Positions 15,814 to 24,572 are shown, counted from the stretch's first letter. The stretch: DNA of 64,000 bases from Caldanaerovirga acetigignens (GCF_900142995.1 NZ_FRCR01000012.1:1-64000); one strand, 5' to 3'. The notes: a model not told the origin generated them from the letters alone. Program-made: numbers and translations.

Positions 15814-15842
15814 AAAATTATTAAGCGGGCTCTCGCCCGCTT
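15814..15842 (-). terminator. Terminator of the isocitrate dehydrogenase operon
   Basis: On the minus strand AAGCGGGC, GAGA loop, GCCCGCTT is followed by a T-rich tail that ends exactly where the group II intron begins. The stem starts 11 bases after the gene's stop codon. Confidence 0.85.
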
Positions 15843-15853
15843 TAAAAACTTCT

Positions 15854-16855
15854 TCAATTTCTCAATCTCTTTATTATGCTATTGCAAAATTTTCCGGTAG
15901 TTGCATTTCCTCCCAAATCGGGAGTCAGGTTTTCGCCGTTTCGAAAAACGTCGTAAAGTGCTTTTTCTATCCTGTCTGCCTTTTCTACTTCCCCAATATA
16001 TCTTAGCATCATTGCTGCCGAAAGAATCATCGCCGTAGGGTTTGCTATATTTTTACCCGCTATATCCGGAGCGCTGCCGTGAACGGCCTCGAATACCGCA
16101 ACACCATCGCCGATATTCGCTCCGGGGACAACCCCAAGCCCCCCGACCAGGCCCGCGCACAGATCGGAAATTATATCGCCGTAAAGGTTGGGACACAAAA
16201 GCACGTCGTATTTTTCGGGATTCTTCACAAGCTGCATGCACATATTGTCGACTATCAATTCTTCATAAGTTATATCGGGATAATCCTTTGCAACCTTCCT
16301 TGCGCATTCTAGAAAAAGCCCGTCGCTTAGCTTCATTATGTTGGCCTTATGAACAGCCGTTACTTTTTTTCTGTTTTCCTTTCTCGCGAATTCGAAGGCA
16401 AATTTTGCAATTCTCGTGGAGGCCTCGGCGGTTATCAGCTTTATGCTCTCGGCGGCCACATTCCCTATTTTGTGCTCGATCCCGGCGTACAGGTCCTCGG
16501 TGTTTTCCCTGACCACTACCAGGTCTATCCCCTCATACCTCGTCTTAATCCCATCTATGGACTTAGCGGGCCGAAGGTTTGCAAAAAGGCCCAGCTCCTG
16601 CCTCAGAGCCACATTTACGCTCCTGTGTCCGGATATCACCGGCGTTTCCGTAGGTCCTTTGAGGCAAACACCGTTTTCCTTTATTGAAGCCAGTACTTCA
16701 TCGGGGAGCACCGGCTTCCCTTTTTTTGCTGCCGAAATCCCTGCATCCATAATTTCCCATTCAATTTGAGCGCCGCTTGCTTCCACAACTTTAACAGCAG
16801 CTTTTGCAATCTCTGGGCCTATCCCATCTCCTGGAATTAAAGTTGCTTTCCTCAT
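15854..16855 (-). CDS. Isocitrate dehydrogenase (NAD-type), last step to 2-oxoglutarate
   Basis: 333 residues of the beta-decarboxylating dehydrogenase family: IPGDGIGPEI, LRPAKSI, VVVRENTEDLYAGIEH, KANIMKLSDGLF, DNMCMQLVKNP, NLYGDIISDL and EAVHGSAPDIAG. VRENTEDLYAGIE and TPDLGGNATTG fit NAD-dependent isocitrate dehydrogenases, whereas LeuB has RELTGGxYFG in that place. Homoisocitrate dehydrogenase remains possible on sequence alone. It overlaps the aconitase gene by ATGA, so the three genes form one unit that turns oxaloacetate and acetyl-CoA into 2-oxoglutarate. Confidence 0.85.
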   Translation of the reverse strand: MRKATLIPGDGIGPEIAKAAVKVVEASGAQIEWEIMDAGISAAKKGKPVLPDEVLASIKENGVCLKGPTETPVISGHRSVNVALRQELGLFANLRPAKSIDGIKTRYEGIDLVVVRENTEDLYAGIEHKIGNVAAESIKLITAEASTRIAKFAFEFARKENRKKVTAVHKANIMKLSDGLFLECARKVAKDYPDITYEELIVDNMCMQLVKNPEKYDVLLCPNLYGDIISDLCAGLVGGLGVVPGANIGDGVAVFEAVHGSAPDIAGKNIANPTAMILSAAMMLRYIGEVEKADRIEKALYDVFRNGENLTPDLGGNATTGKFCNSIIKRLRN

Positions 16856-18789
16856 TGTTGATCTTCTCCCAAGTTTTTCTTTATATAGTTGAGCAATCCC
16901 CCTTCAAGAAGGAGATTGATTTGCCTTTTTGTCAGATCAAAGCTTATGGGAATTTCTAATCGCTTAGTAACATTTTTCAGAACGCCCTTGCCTCTTTTTA
17001 TCCCTTCTTTAACATCCTCTAGCAGGAGGTGGTCGCCTTCTTCTATTTTTTCATAGTCCATGCCGTTTTCGAATAATGCAGGCAATATCCCGTAATTCAC
17101 CAAGTTATCCTTATGAATTCTTGCGAAAGATTTTGCAACGACCACCTTTATGCCAAGATAAAGCGGGACTAAAGCTGCGTGCTCCCTGCTGGAGCCTTGG
17201 CCGTAGTTTTCGCCCCCTACAATGATTCCACCATCTACTGATTTTGCTCTTTTAGCGAACTCTTTGTCTATGATGCTGAAGCAGTATTCAGAGAGGGCAG
17301 GTATGTTAGACCTCAGAGGAAGTAGCTTTGCAGTGCCGGGTATTATGTGGTCCGTCGTAATATTGTCTTCAACTTTTATGAGCACCTGGCCTTCAATAAC
17401 ATCGCCGACTTTGCTAGCCACCGGAATCGGTTTTATGTTAGGGCCGTAGAAAACCTCCACTTTTTCTTTTTCCCCGGCCGGCGGGATAATCATATTGTCG
17501 TTAATATAATACTGCTTTGGCTCTGATACTTCCGGCATTTCTCCTGACTCTCTAGGATCCGACAGCACCCCATTAATTGCCGTTACCGCTGCCACCGCAG
17601 GGCTAGCAAGGATCACCTGGGCATCCGCAGTGCCAGACCTTCCTTTGAAATTGCGGTTGAAGGTCCTGACAGACACGGCTCCTGAGCCCGGTGCCTGCCC
17701 CATGCCAATGCACGGTCCGCAGGTACATTCCAAAATCCTCGCGCCTGCCGAAATTATATCTGAAAGGATTCCACTTTCTGTCATCATCGTAAGTACCTGC
17801 CTCGATCCCGGTGAAATGACAAGACTTACGTCCGGGTGAACTGTTCTACCTCTTAGAATTTTTGCGACTAGCATCATGTCCTTGAAAGACGAATTGGTAC
17901 AGCTTCCTATCGCAACCTGATCCACCTTCATACCTTTTACTTCACTTATGGGATGAACATTGTCCGGGCTGTGAGGCATTGCTACCAGAGGCTCCAGTTT
18001 TGAAAGGTCTATCACTATTTTTTCGTCGTACTTTGCATCTTCATCGGGCTTTAATTCCCTGAAGTCACTCTCTCTTCCCTGAGCCTTTAAAAACTCGTAC
18101 GTCACCTCGTCGCTGGGGAAGATGGAGGTAGTCGCACCGAGCTCTGCCCCCATATTGGCTATTGTCGCCCTTTCGTGGACTGACAACGTCTTTACGCCTT
18201 CTCCCGTATATTCGAATATCTTCCCGACCCCGCCTTTTACCGTAAGCCTTCTTAAAAGCTCGAGGATGACATCCTTTGCAGTTACCCAGGGCTTTAGCTT
18301 CCCTTTCAGCTCCACATTTACTATATACGGCATTTTAAGGTAATAAGGGTAGCCCGCCATCGCAGCAGCTACGTCCAGCCCGCCAGCACCTATGGCAAGG
18401 CATCCTATCCCTCCAGCCGTTGGGGTATGGCTGTCCGAACCCAACAAAGTGTCACCAGGTACGGCAAATCTCTCTAAATTCACCTGGTGACAGATGCCGT
18501 TTCCGGCTTTTGAATAATAGATGCCGTACTTCTTGGCCACAGTAGCGATGAATTTATGGTCGTCGGCGTTTTCAAACCCGGTTTGCAGGGTATTGTGGTC
18601 TATATACGCCACAGACCTTTTGGTTTTCACTCTATCTATCCCCATAGCCTCCAACTGGAGGTATGCCATGGTCCCCGTAGCATCCTGAGTTAGTGTCTGG
18701 TCTATTTTTATCGCGATTTCTTCGCCGGGTTTCAAACTTCCTTCGACCAGGTGTTCAAGCAATATCTTCTGCGCAATATTGTATCCCAA
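16852..18789 (-). CDS. Aconitate hydratase
   Basis: 645 residues with iron-sulphur ligands in GSCTNSS and CTCGPCIGMG, the substrate loop DSHTPTAGGIG, and a C-terminal swivel domain with GGENYGQGSSREHAAL. The length and fused swivel domain match the short AcnA-like aconitases of Clostridia. It interconverts citrate and isocitrate. Homoaconitase is a related alternative. It starts at a TTG directly after the synthase stop (TAATTG), with AGGTGG upstream, implying tight translational coupling. Confidence 0.9.
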   Translation of the reverse strand: MGYNIAQKILLEHLVEGSLKPGEEIAIKIDQTLTQDATGTMAYLQLEAMGIDRVKTKRSVAYIDHNTLQTGFENADDHKFIATVAKKYGIYYSKAGNGICHQVNLERFAVPGDTLLGSDSHTPTAGGIGCLAIGAGGLDVAAAMAGYPYYLKMPYIVNVELKGKLKPWVTAKDVILELLRRLTVKGGVGKIFEYTGEGVKTLSVHERATIANMGAELGATTSIFPSDEVTYEFLKAQGRESDFRELKPDEDAKYDEKIVIDLSKLEPLVAMPHSPDNVHPISEVKGMKVDQVAIGSCTNSSFKDMMLVAKILRGRTVHPDVSLVISPGSRQVLTMMTESGILSDIISAGARILECTCGPCIGMGQAPGSGAVSVRTFNRNFKGRSGTADAQVILASPAVAAVTAINGVLSDPRESGEMPEVSEPKQYYINDNMIIPPAGEKEKVEVFYGPNIKPIPVASKVGDVIEGQVLIKVEDNITTDHIIPGTAKLLPLRSNIPALSEYCFSIIDKEFAKRAKSVDGGIIVGGENYGQGSSREHAALVPLYLGIKVVVAKSFARIHKDNLVNYGILPALFENGMDYEKIEEGDHLLLEDVKEGIKRGKGVLKNVTKRLEIPISFDLTKRQINLLLEGGLLNYIKKNLGEDQQ

Positions 18790-19950
18790 TTATACCACCT
18801 TCTTTTCCTTTTTTCTTTCTGCATCCCAGGCGTAGTACAAAAACAGGAATTCCTTTTCCGTGAGGCTTCTTTTCATCGAAACTGCAGTGTCCCGGACCCT
18901 GTCGAGAAGTTCTTTCGCCTCCTCCTTTTCCATCTTGATCCCGTACTTTTCAAGGACGCTGACCAATGCAGCCGTCCCGGAATGCTTGCCGATAAAAATT
19001 TTGCGCTCTAGTCCCACTTCTGCAGGGTTGAATACCTCGTAAGTCTCGGGGTGCTTTAAAGCTCCGTCTACGTGAATACCTGATTCGTGGGCGAAGATAT
19101 TTTCTCCCACTACCGGCTTCCAGGAGGGCAGGAACCTGCCGCTCGCCTTTGATACGTATTCGGAAACTTCCCTGAACATTTCCTGCTTTAGCCCGTGGTC
19201 GATTTTTAAAGCGTGTTTCAATGCCATAGCAACTTCCTCAAGCGCAGCGTTGCCAGCTCTTTCTCCCAGGCCGTTTACCGTTACCCCCGCATGGGTCGCC
19301 CCGGCTTTTATGGCCGCTACGGTATTTGCTGTCGCCATGCCGAAATCGTTATGTGCGTGGATCTCTATGTCCATCGAAGTTCTTTCCTTTAGCCTTTTAA
19401 TAATTTCGTAAGTCGTGAGCGGCTCTAAAAATCCAACGGTATCGCAGAACCTGAAGCGGTCGGCACCGGCTTCTTTTGCAGCAAGAACGAAACTCACCAG
19501 GTACTCGAAATCGGCCCTTGAAGCGTCTTCCCCGTTTACGGAAACGTACACGCCTTCCTTTTTTGCAAATTCCACCGCTTTCCTCATTTGCTCTATAACT
19601 TGTTCCCTCGAAGAGCGGAGCTTGTATTTTATGTGCAAATCCGACACAGCGATTGAAATTGCCACCGCATCCACGCCACACCTTATCGACCGCGCTATAT
19701 CATCTATGACCGCCCTGTTCCATGCCATTATGCTGGCCTTCAGTCCAAGCTTTACTATCTGGCGCATCGTTTCTTCCTCTTCAGCCCCCATCGCGGGAAT
19801 ACCCGCTTCGATCTGGTCCACTCCCATCATATCAAGAAGCCTTGCTATCATTATCTTTTCTTCTCGCGCAAAAACCACTCCTGCGGTCTGTTCCCCGTCC
19901 CTTAACGTAGTATCCACCCAAATTACCTTCTTATTGCCGTTTTCACCCAT
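18790..19950 (-). CDS. Re-citrate synthase or homocitrate synthase (LeuA/NifV family)
   Basis: 386 residues from the ATG at 19950 (GGAGG upstream); a GTG at 19974 is less likely. DRE-TIM motifs are WVDTTLRDGEQTAG, IHAHNDFGMATAN and NGLGERAGNAALEE; the metal ligands are the Asp of TTLRD and the His pair of HAH. The C-terminal half has GENIFAHESGIHVDG and FIGKHSGTAALV, as in homocitrate synthases. Operon partners aconitase and isocitrate dehydrogenase and the arg genes next door favour citrate synthesis with Re stereochemistry, as shown for such proteins in Clostridium kluyveri. No lysW/lysX or nif genes are nearby. The substrate cannot be proved from sequence. Confidence 0.75.
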   Translation of the reverse strand: MGENGNKKVIWVDTTLRDGEQTAGVVFAREEKIMIARLLDMMGVDQIEAGIPAMGAEEEETMRQIVKLGLKASIMAWNRAVIDDIARSIRCGVDAVAISIAVSDLHIKYKLRSSREQVIEQMRKAVEFAKKEGVYVSVNGEDASRADFEYLVSFVLAAKEAGADRFRFCDTVGFLEPLTTYEIIKRLKERTSMDIEIHAHNDFGMATANTVAAIKAGATHAGVTVNGLGERAGNAALEEVAMALKHALKIDHGLKQEMFREVSEYVSKASGRFLPSWKPVVGENIFAHESGIHVDGALKHPETYEVFNPAEVGLERKIFIGKHSGTAALVSVLEKYGIKMEKEEAKELLDRVRDTAVSMKRSLTEKEFLFLYYAWDAERKKEKKVV

Positions 19951-19979
19951 TGTAACACCTCCACCGGTATTCACGATTT

Positions 19980-20018
19980 ATTGTATACAATTATACTTAT
20001 ATTCACGGATTCTGTCAA
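19980..20018 (-). promoter_or_regulatory. SigmaA promoter with palindrome ATTGTATACAAT
   Basis: On the minus strand TTGACA (20018-20013), 17 bases, then TATAAT (19995-19990) is a near-consensus promoter for the synthase operon. A perfect 12-bp palindrome, ATTGTATACAAT (19991-19980), overlaps the -10 and the likely start point. This resembles operators of GntR/FadR-type repressors. Confidence 0.8.
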
Positions 20019-20020
20019 TA

Positions 20021-20049
20021 AAAAAATACATGCCAAAACGCATGTATTT
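20021..20049 (-). terminator. argD terminator
   Basis: AAATACATGC and GCATGTATTT form a 10-bp stem that begins at the argD stop codon and is followed on the minus strand by seven T residues. It separates the arg operon from the next promoter, whose -35 lies three bases after the T run. Confidence 0.85.
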
Positions 20050-21251
20050 CAAGTCTTTTGTTTTTCTCTTTCGAATTCTGTTAGAACTTCCTCGAATATG
20101 CTTACCGCCTTTTTGGCATCATCTATGGTTATATTGAGGGGCGGAAGCATTCTCACAACTCCGTTTCCTGCAGCAACCAAAAGAAGCCCTTTTTCTAAAG
20201 CCTTCGATATTATCGGGCCCACATCCTGAGCTGCCATCTGGATGCCTAACATCAACCCTTTGCCCCTTACATCCGCTACAGAAGGGTGGGATTTATTCAA
20301 TTCAAGTAGTCTGGACTTCAGGTAATTCCCAACCTTTTCTGCGTTTTCCACAACGCCATTGAGAAGCTCCTTCATCACCGCTATGCCCGCAGCGCAGGAC
20401 ACTGGATTCCCCCCAAAAGTCGAGGCATGGTCTCCCGGCTCGAAACCCGATGACGCATTGCCCGTCGCTACTACCGCACCCAGAGGAAGTCCCCCGGCAA
20501 TGCCCTTGGCAAGGGTCATTATGTCGGGCTCTACATCATAATGCTGGTAGGCAAAGAGTTTGCCGGTCCTACCCATCCCTGTCTGTATCTCGTCAAATAT
20601 TAGGAGCAGTCCCTTTTCATCGCAAAGTTCCCTTACTTTCTTGAGGTAATCCTGGTCTGCCTCATACACCCCGCCCTCTCCCTGGACGGGTTCCAGCATT
20701 ATTGCGCATGTATTTTCATCGACGGCACTTTTTAGCGCTTCAAAATTGTTGAAAGGCACATGCTTGAATCCCTCTACTAAAGGCCCAAAGCCTGAATGGT
20801 ATTTGGGCTGCCCCGTGGCGCTCAATGCACCCATAGTCCTTCCATGGAAGGATTGGCTTGCCGCAATGATACCGTATTTATGTTCACCGTACTTTTTCTT
20901 CGAATATTTCCTCGCAAGTTTTATAGCCGCTTCGTTGGCCTCTGCCCCGCTGTTGCAGAAAAACACCTTGTCGCCGAAAGAATTTTCTACGAGGAGTTTT
21001 GCCAGTTCAATCTGTGGGGCATACCAGTACAGGTTGGAACAGTGAAGCAACTTCTCGCACTGGTTTTTTATCGCCTCCACTACCGCTGGATGGCAGTGTC
21101 CCAGGTTGTTTACTGCTATTCCCGACGTAAAATCGAGGTATTCCCTACCTTGGGTGTCATAAACTAAAACTCCGCTTCCCCTTTCCAGCACAACTGGGTA
21201 TCTTTTATAGGTGTTCATCACGTACATCATACCCTTTTTGATGTAGTCCAT
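20049..21251 (-). CDS. argD: Acetylornithine aminotransferase
   Basis: 400 residues, class III PLP aminotransferase: LDFTSGIAVNNLGHCHP, FFCNSGAEANEAAIKLAR, SQSFHGRTMGAL, EPVQGEGGVY, LIFDEIQTGMGRTG and the PLP lysine in MTLAKGIAGGLPLGA. These match ArgD rather than ornithine or GABA aminotransferases, and the gene context supports this. It transfers an amino group from glutamate to N-acetylglutamate semialdehyde. Last gene of the arg operon, 17 bases after argB, with its own terminator. Confidence 0.93.
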   Translation of the reverse strand: MDYIKKGMMYVMNTYKRYPVVLERGSGVLVYDTQGREYLDFTSGIAVNNLGHCHPAVVEAIKNQCEKLLHCSNLYWYAPQIELAKLLVENSFGDKVFFCNSGAEANEAAIKLARKYSKKKYGEHKYGIIAASQSFHGRTMGALSATGQPKYHSGFGPLVEGFKHVPFNNFEALKSAVDENTCAIMLEPVQGEGGVYEADQDYLKKVRELCDEKGLLLIFDEIQTGMGRTGKLFAYQHYDVEPDIMTLAKGIAGGLPLGAVVATGNASSGFEPGDHASTFGGNPVSCAAGIAVMKELLNGVVENAEKVGNYLKSRLLELNKSHPSVADVRGKGLMLGIQMAAQDVGPIISKALEKGLLLVAAGNGVVRMLPPLNITIDDAKKAVSIFEEVLTEFEREKQKT

Positions 21252-21267
21252 TTTACCTTATCCCTCC

Positions 21268-22122
21268 TTATTTTTCAATCGTCGTGCCGACCCCATCTTC
21301 GTCAAACAGCGCAAGGAGGACGGCATGGGGCACGCGTCCGTCTACTATTTGAGCCTTTTTTACACCTCTTTTCACTGCCTCGACACAGCACATAATTTTA
21401 GGTATCATGCCACCATCTATCACGCCTCTCTTTATTAATTCCAGGGCTCTTTCCGTCTTTAGGCTTCTTATTAATGAAGTCTTTCCAGACCGGTCTTCAT
21501 AAACACCTTCTACATCTGTCAAAAGTATCAGTTTTTCGGCACCAAGGCCCGCGGCTATTTCGCCAGCCGCCGTATCGGCGTTTATGTTATATGTCCTTCC
21601 GTCTTCTCCAGAGGTAACGGGCGAAACAACGCATATATATCCCTCTCTTGAAAGGATATCCAATATCTTTGCATTTACCGATTTTATCCTGCCCACAAAG
21701 CCGATATCTCCGTTACTTAGGTCTTTTTCCGCAGTAAAAAGCCCTCCATCCTTTCCGCTTAACCCTACCGCCTTTCCACCGCATCGATTTATTTGCGAAA
21801 CTATTTTTTTATTTATTTGCCCCGACAGAACCATTTCCACCACTTCGACGGTTTGTTCATCGGTAACTCTGAGACCGTTGACAAATTTCGGGGTTATACC
21901 TAATTTTTGCGAAACTTCGCTTATTTTCTTGCCTCCTCCGTGCACGAGCACGATATTTATCCCCGAATTTTTTAAGAGGACGATATCCTCTATTAGAGTA
22001 TCTTCCTGACCTTCGCTCCCCATAGCGCTTCCGCCGTACTTTATTACGATGGTTTTCTCGCGGTAGTCTCTTACTGAAAAAAGAGCTCTTTTAAAAACTT
22101 CGACCCTTTCAAAAGCCTGCAT
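21268..22122 (-). CDS. argB: Acetylglutamate kinase
   Basis: 284 residues: IVIKYGGSAMG, LVHGGGKKI, VVEMVLSGQINKKIV, NINADTAAGEIAAGLGAEKLILLTDVEG and a DGGMIPK C-terminal motif. This is the amino acid kinase fold typical of ArgB. The N-terminal helix before YGGSA (about 25 residues) is the kind found in hexameric, arginine-inhibited enzymes, so feedback control by arginine is likely but not shown. It phosphorylates N-acetylglutamate. It lies between argJ and argD. Confidence 0.95.
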   Translation of the reverse strand: MQAFERVEVFKRALFSVRDYREKTIVIKYGGSAMGSEGQEDTLIEDIVLLKNSGINIVLVHGGGKKISEVSQKLGITPKFVNGLRVTDEQTVEVVEMVLSGQINKKIVSQINRCGGKAVGLSGKDGGLFTAEKDLSNGDIGFVGRIKSVNAKILDILSREGYICVVSPVTSGEDGRTYNINADTAAGEIAAGLGAEKLILLTDVEGVYEDRSGKTSLIRSLKTERALELIKRGVIDGGMIPKIMCCVEAVKRGVKKAQIVDGRVPHAVLLALFDEDGVGTTIEK

Positions 22123-22145
22123 CCTGATTCTCTCCTTTTTGCAGC

Positions 22146-23363
22146 TTAAGTCCTGTAACTTGCGTTTATTTTTACATAGTCATAAGAAAGGTCGCACCCC
22201 CAAGCAGTTGCATTAAATTCCCCTTGTTTTAGGTCAACCGTCAAGTTCACATCCTTTTCCGAAAGGATCTCTTTTGCCTTTTCTTCCGAAAAGTCAAGGC
22301 CAACGCCATTTTCAACTAACTTTACCTCTCCTTTTTTGCTGGAGATAAATATATCCACCTCTTCCGGGTCAAAATCTATTCCCGAATAGCCTACTGCACA
22401 CATAATCCTTCCCCAGTTGGCATCTTCTCCAAATATGGCCGCTTTTACAAGGTAGGATTTGGAAATCGTCCTCGCAGCCTTTACAGCACTCTCCTTATCC
22501 CTTGCGTTTTTTACCGTAATCTCTATTAACTTCGTCGCACCTTCCCCATCCCTTGCAATCATCTTTGCAAATTCTACGCATAATTTCTCAAGGGCTAGAT
22601 AGAAAATCTCGTACTCATCGGTGCCCTCTGTTATAGTGTTGTTTCCAGCCAGTCCATTCGACATTATCAATACCATGTCGTTAGTGCTCGTATCGCCATC
22701 TACGCTTATCATGTTGAAGGATTTATCTGCAGCATCCTTCAACGCCTTTCGCAGTGCTTTTTCTTCTATGTTCGCATCGGTTGTCAAAAAGCAAAGCATC
22801 GTAGCCATATCCGGATGAATCATTCCCGAGCCTTTCGCCATCCCGCCAATGGTAATTTCCCTACCATGAATTTTTATTTTCACTGCCGCTTCTTTTTTAA
22901 AAGTATCCGTCGTCATTATCGCCAAAGCTGCATCAGAGGCGCCCTCTACACTTAAAATTTTTGCACAGCTTTCTATACCTTCCCTTACCTTATCCATCGG
23001 GAGGTACACTCCGATAACCCCAGTAGAAGCCACTGCCACATCGCAGGGAGCTATATTTAATCGTTTTGCAGTAATTTCTGTCATTTCTTTCGCATCTTTC
23101 AAGCCCTTTTCCCCCGTGCATGCATTGGCATTGCCGCTGTTTGCTACAATTGCCTGGATTTTGCCATCTTTTATGTTTTCCATCGTCACAAGCACCGGGG
23201 CGGCCTTTACCTTGTTGGTCGTAAAGACCCCCGCTGCTACGGCAGGCACTTTGGAAAATACAATGGCCAGGTCCTTCTTGCATTTTTTAATGCCGCAGTG
23301 CACTCCCGCTGCCAAAAAACCTTTTGGAGCGGTGACTCCACCTTCAACAAATACGATGTCCAT
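22146..23363 (-). CDS. argJ: Ornithine acetyltransferase/N-acetylglutamate synthase
   Basis: 405 residues. The self-cleavage site is KGSGMIHPDMATMLCF, where the Thr of MATML becomes the new N-terminal nucleophile of the beta chain. Other ArgJ blocks are FTTNKVKAAPV, IVANSGNANACTG and SVDGDTSTNDM. ArgJ recycles the acetyl group from acetylornithine to glutamate, so this organism uses the cyclic arginine pathway and does not need a separate ArgE here. Whether it is bifunctional with acetyl-CoA cannot be read reliably. Confidence 0.95.
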   Translation of the reverse strand: MDIVFVEGGVTAPKGFLAAGVHCGIKKCKKDLAIVFSKVPAVAAGVFTTNKVKAAPVLVTMENIKDGKIQAIVANSGNANACTGEKGLKDAKEMTEITAKRLNIAPCDVAVASTGVIGVYLPMDKVREGIESCAKILSVEGASDAALAIMTTDTFKKEAAVKIKIHGREITIGGMAKGSGMIHPDMATMLCFLTTDANIEEKALRKALKDAADKSFNMISVDGDTSTNDMVLIMSNGLAGNNTITEGTDEYEIFYLALEKLCVEFAKMIARDGEGATKLIEITVKNARDKESAVKAARTISKSYLVKAAIFGEDANWGRIMCAVGYSGIDFDPEEVDIFISSKKGEVKLVENGVGLDFSEEKAKEILSEKDVNLTVDLKQGEFNATAWGCDLSYDYVKINASYRT

Positions 23364-23403
23364 ATCGAGTCTCCTTTCGCAGATTGAATTTTAATAAAGA
23401 ATT

Positions 23404-24441
23404 TTACGGATATATTGCAGGGAAATCAAGTCCCATATACTCCGGAAAATCAAAAAGAATATTCATGTTTTGAACTGCCTGCCCCGACGCACCCTTCATC
23501 AGATTATCGATGGCTGAAATAATTATGAGCTTCCCGGTATGCTCATCGTAGGCCAGCCCGATGTGACAATGGTTAGATCCATAAGTGTCCTTTGTGCGTG
23601 GGAACCGGCCCTCTTCCAATAATTTTACGAAAAATTCCCCTTTATAAAAATCAACGTAAGCTTCCCTCACTTCTTTCACGGAAATATCTTCCTTGAGGTT
23701 ACAATATATGGTGCTCAGGATACCCCTGGTCATAGGCACCAGGTGAGGGGTAAACGTCACTTTAATTTCTTTTCCGCAGATCTTGCCGAGTTCCTGCTCT
23801 ATTTCCGGAGTATGTCTGTGGTTTGCAACACCATAAGCTTTTGTGCTCTCGTTGCATTCCGCATATAGGTTTCCTAAAGTAAGGCTGTGCCCCGCTCCCG
23901 ATACGCCCGACTTTGAGTCTATTATTATATCTTCCGTTAGGATAAGCCCATATTTCAAACATGGTGCTAGTGCAAGTATGGCACTCGTCGGATAGCAGCC
24001 CGGATTCCCTATGACATTTGCATTTTTGATTTTTTTCCTGTAGATTTCCGGAAGCCCGTAGACTCGCCTCACGCCTTCATGCAATTTAAAGGGCTTTCCG
24101 TACCATTTTTCGTACACCAAAGGGTCGTCAAATCTAAAATCTGCGCCAAGGTCTATGAGCTTTTTCCCTGATGAAATTATTTCACCCGCAAACTCCAGCG
24201 CATGTCCGCTGGGTAATGCGGTGAAGATCACGTCGGACTTTTTTATGAGTTCCTTTACATTTAGCTCGTCACACTTCATGGAAAAATAACCCTTCAAACT
24301 GGGATACAGATCATCGTATTCCCGTCCTGCATAATTGTTAGAAGTTATGCCGACTATGACTACCTCAGGGTGACGGGACAACAGCCTTACAAGCTCCACT
24401 CCGGTATAGCCAGTTGCCCCTACAACGCAGGCCTTAATCAT
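23404..24441 (-). CDS. argC: N-acetyl-gamma-glutamyl-phosphate reductase
   Basis: 345 residues from the ATG at 24441 (GGAGGGG upstream); a longer frame from 24483 lacks support. It has the NADP fold VVGATGYTGVELVRLL, the active-site Cys in NPGCYPTSAIL, and HRHTPEIEQEL, all ArgC type 1. It reduces N-acetylglutamyl phosphate to the semialdehyde. First gene of argCJBD, so its upstream region should carry the operon's promoter and arginine control. Confidence 0.95.
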   Translation of the reverse strand: MIKACVVGATGYTGVELVRLLSRHPEVVIVGITSNNYAGREYDDLYPSLKGYFSMKCDELNVKELIKKSDVIFTALPSGHALEFAGEIISSGKKLIDLGADFRFDDPLVYEKWYGKPFKLHEGVRRVYGLPEIYRKKIKNANVIGNPGCYPTSAILALAPCLKYGLILTEDIIIDSKSGVSGAGHSLTLGNLYAECNESTKAYGVANHRHTPEIEQELGKICGKEIKVTFTPHLVPMTRGILSTIYCNLKEDISVKEVREAYVDFYKGEFFVKLLEEGRFPRTKDTYGSNHCHIGLAYDEHTGKLIIISAIDNLMKGASGQAVQNMNILFDFPEYMGLDFPAIYP

Positions 24442-24454
24442 TCGCTTCCCCTCC

Positions 24455-24510
24455 AATTCTACATTTATATTATGCATAAACAATCTTTTTTCTGCATAAG
24501 TTTACATTTG
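24455..24510 (-). promoter_or_regulatory. argC upstream region with two TGCATAA boxes
   Basis: TATGCATA (24471-24478) and TGCATAAG (24492-24499) lie one above the other, 20 bases apart, in A+T-rich sequence just upstream of argC. Paired A+T-rich dyads with TGCATAA-like halves resemble ArgR/AhrC boxes, but the match is loose and no clear -35/-10 pair was fixed. Confidence 0.3.
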
Positions 24511-24558
24511 CATTCCATTATAAACGTTAAGGGGAAAAAATGCAATATTTTTTTAAAA

Positions 24559-24572
24559 GTGATTTTTATCAC
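24559..24572 (+). promoter_or_regulatory. Crp/Fnr-type dyad upstream of the cupin gene
   Basis: GTGATTTTTATCAC has the spacing GTGA-N6-TCAC used by the Crp/Fnr family. It lies 64 bases upstream of the cupin start, near a TATATT that could be the -10. No such regulator is encoded in the window. Confidence 0.35.

Noticed and set aside
15446-16006. Long plus-strand frames over the intron 5' part and the dehydrogenase end
   Set aside because: Low-complexity shadow frames crossing the intron boundary and the terminator; no ribosome site or family match.
15854-16855. 3-isopropylmalate dehydrogenase (leuB)
   Set aside because: The VRENTEDLYAGIEH motif and the aconitase partner fit isocitrate dehydrogenase better.
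18790-19950. Synthase as a nitrogen-fixation gene (nifV) or leucine gene (leuA)
   Set aside because: No nif or leu genes are present; partners are aconitase and isocitrate dehydrogenase, and the length lacks the LeuA regulatory domain.
24455-24510. Riboswitch or T-box upstream of argC
   Set aside because: The leader is too short and lacks the T-box GGTGG signature; only loose ArgR-like boxes are present.
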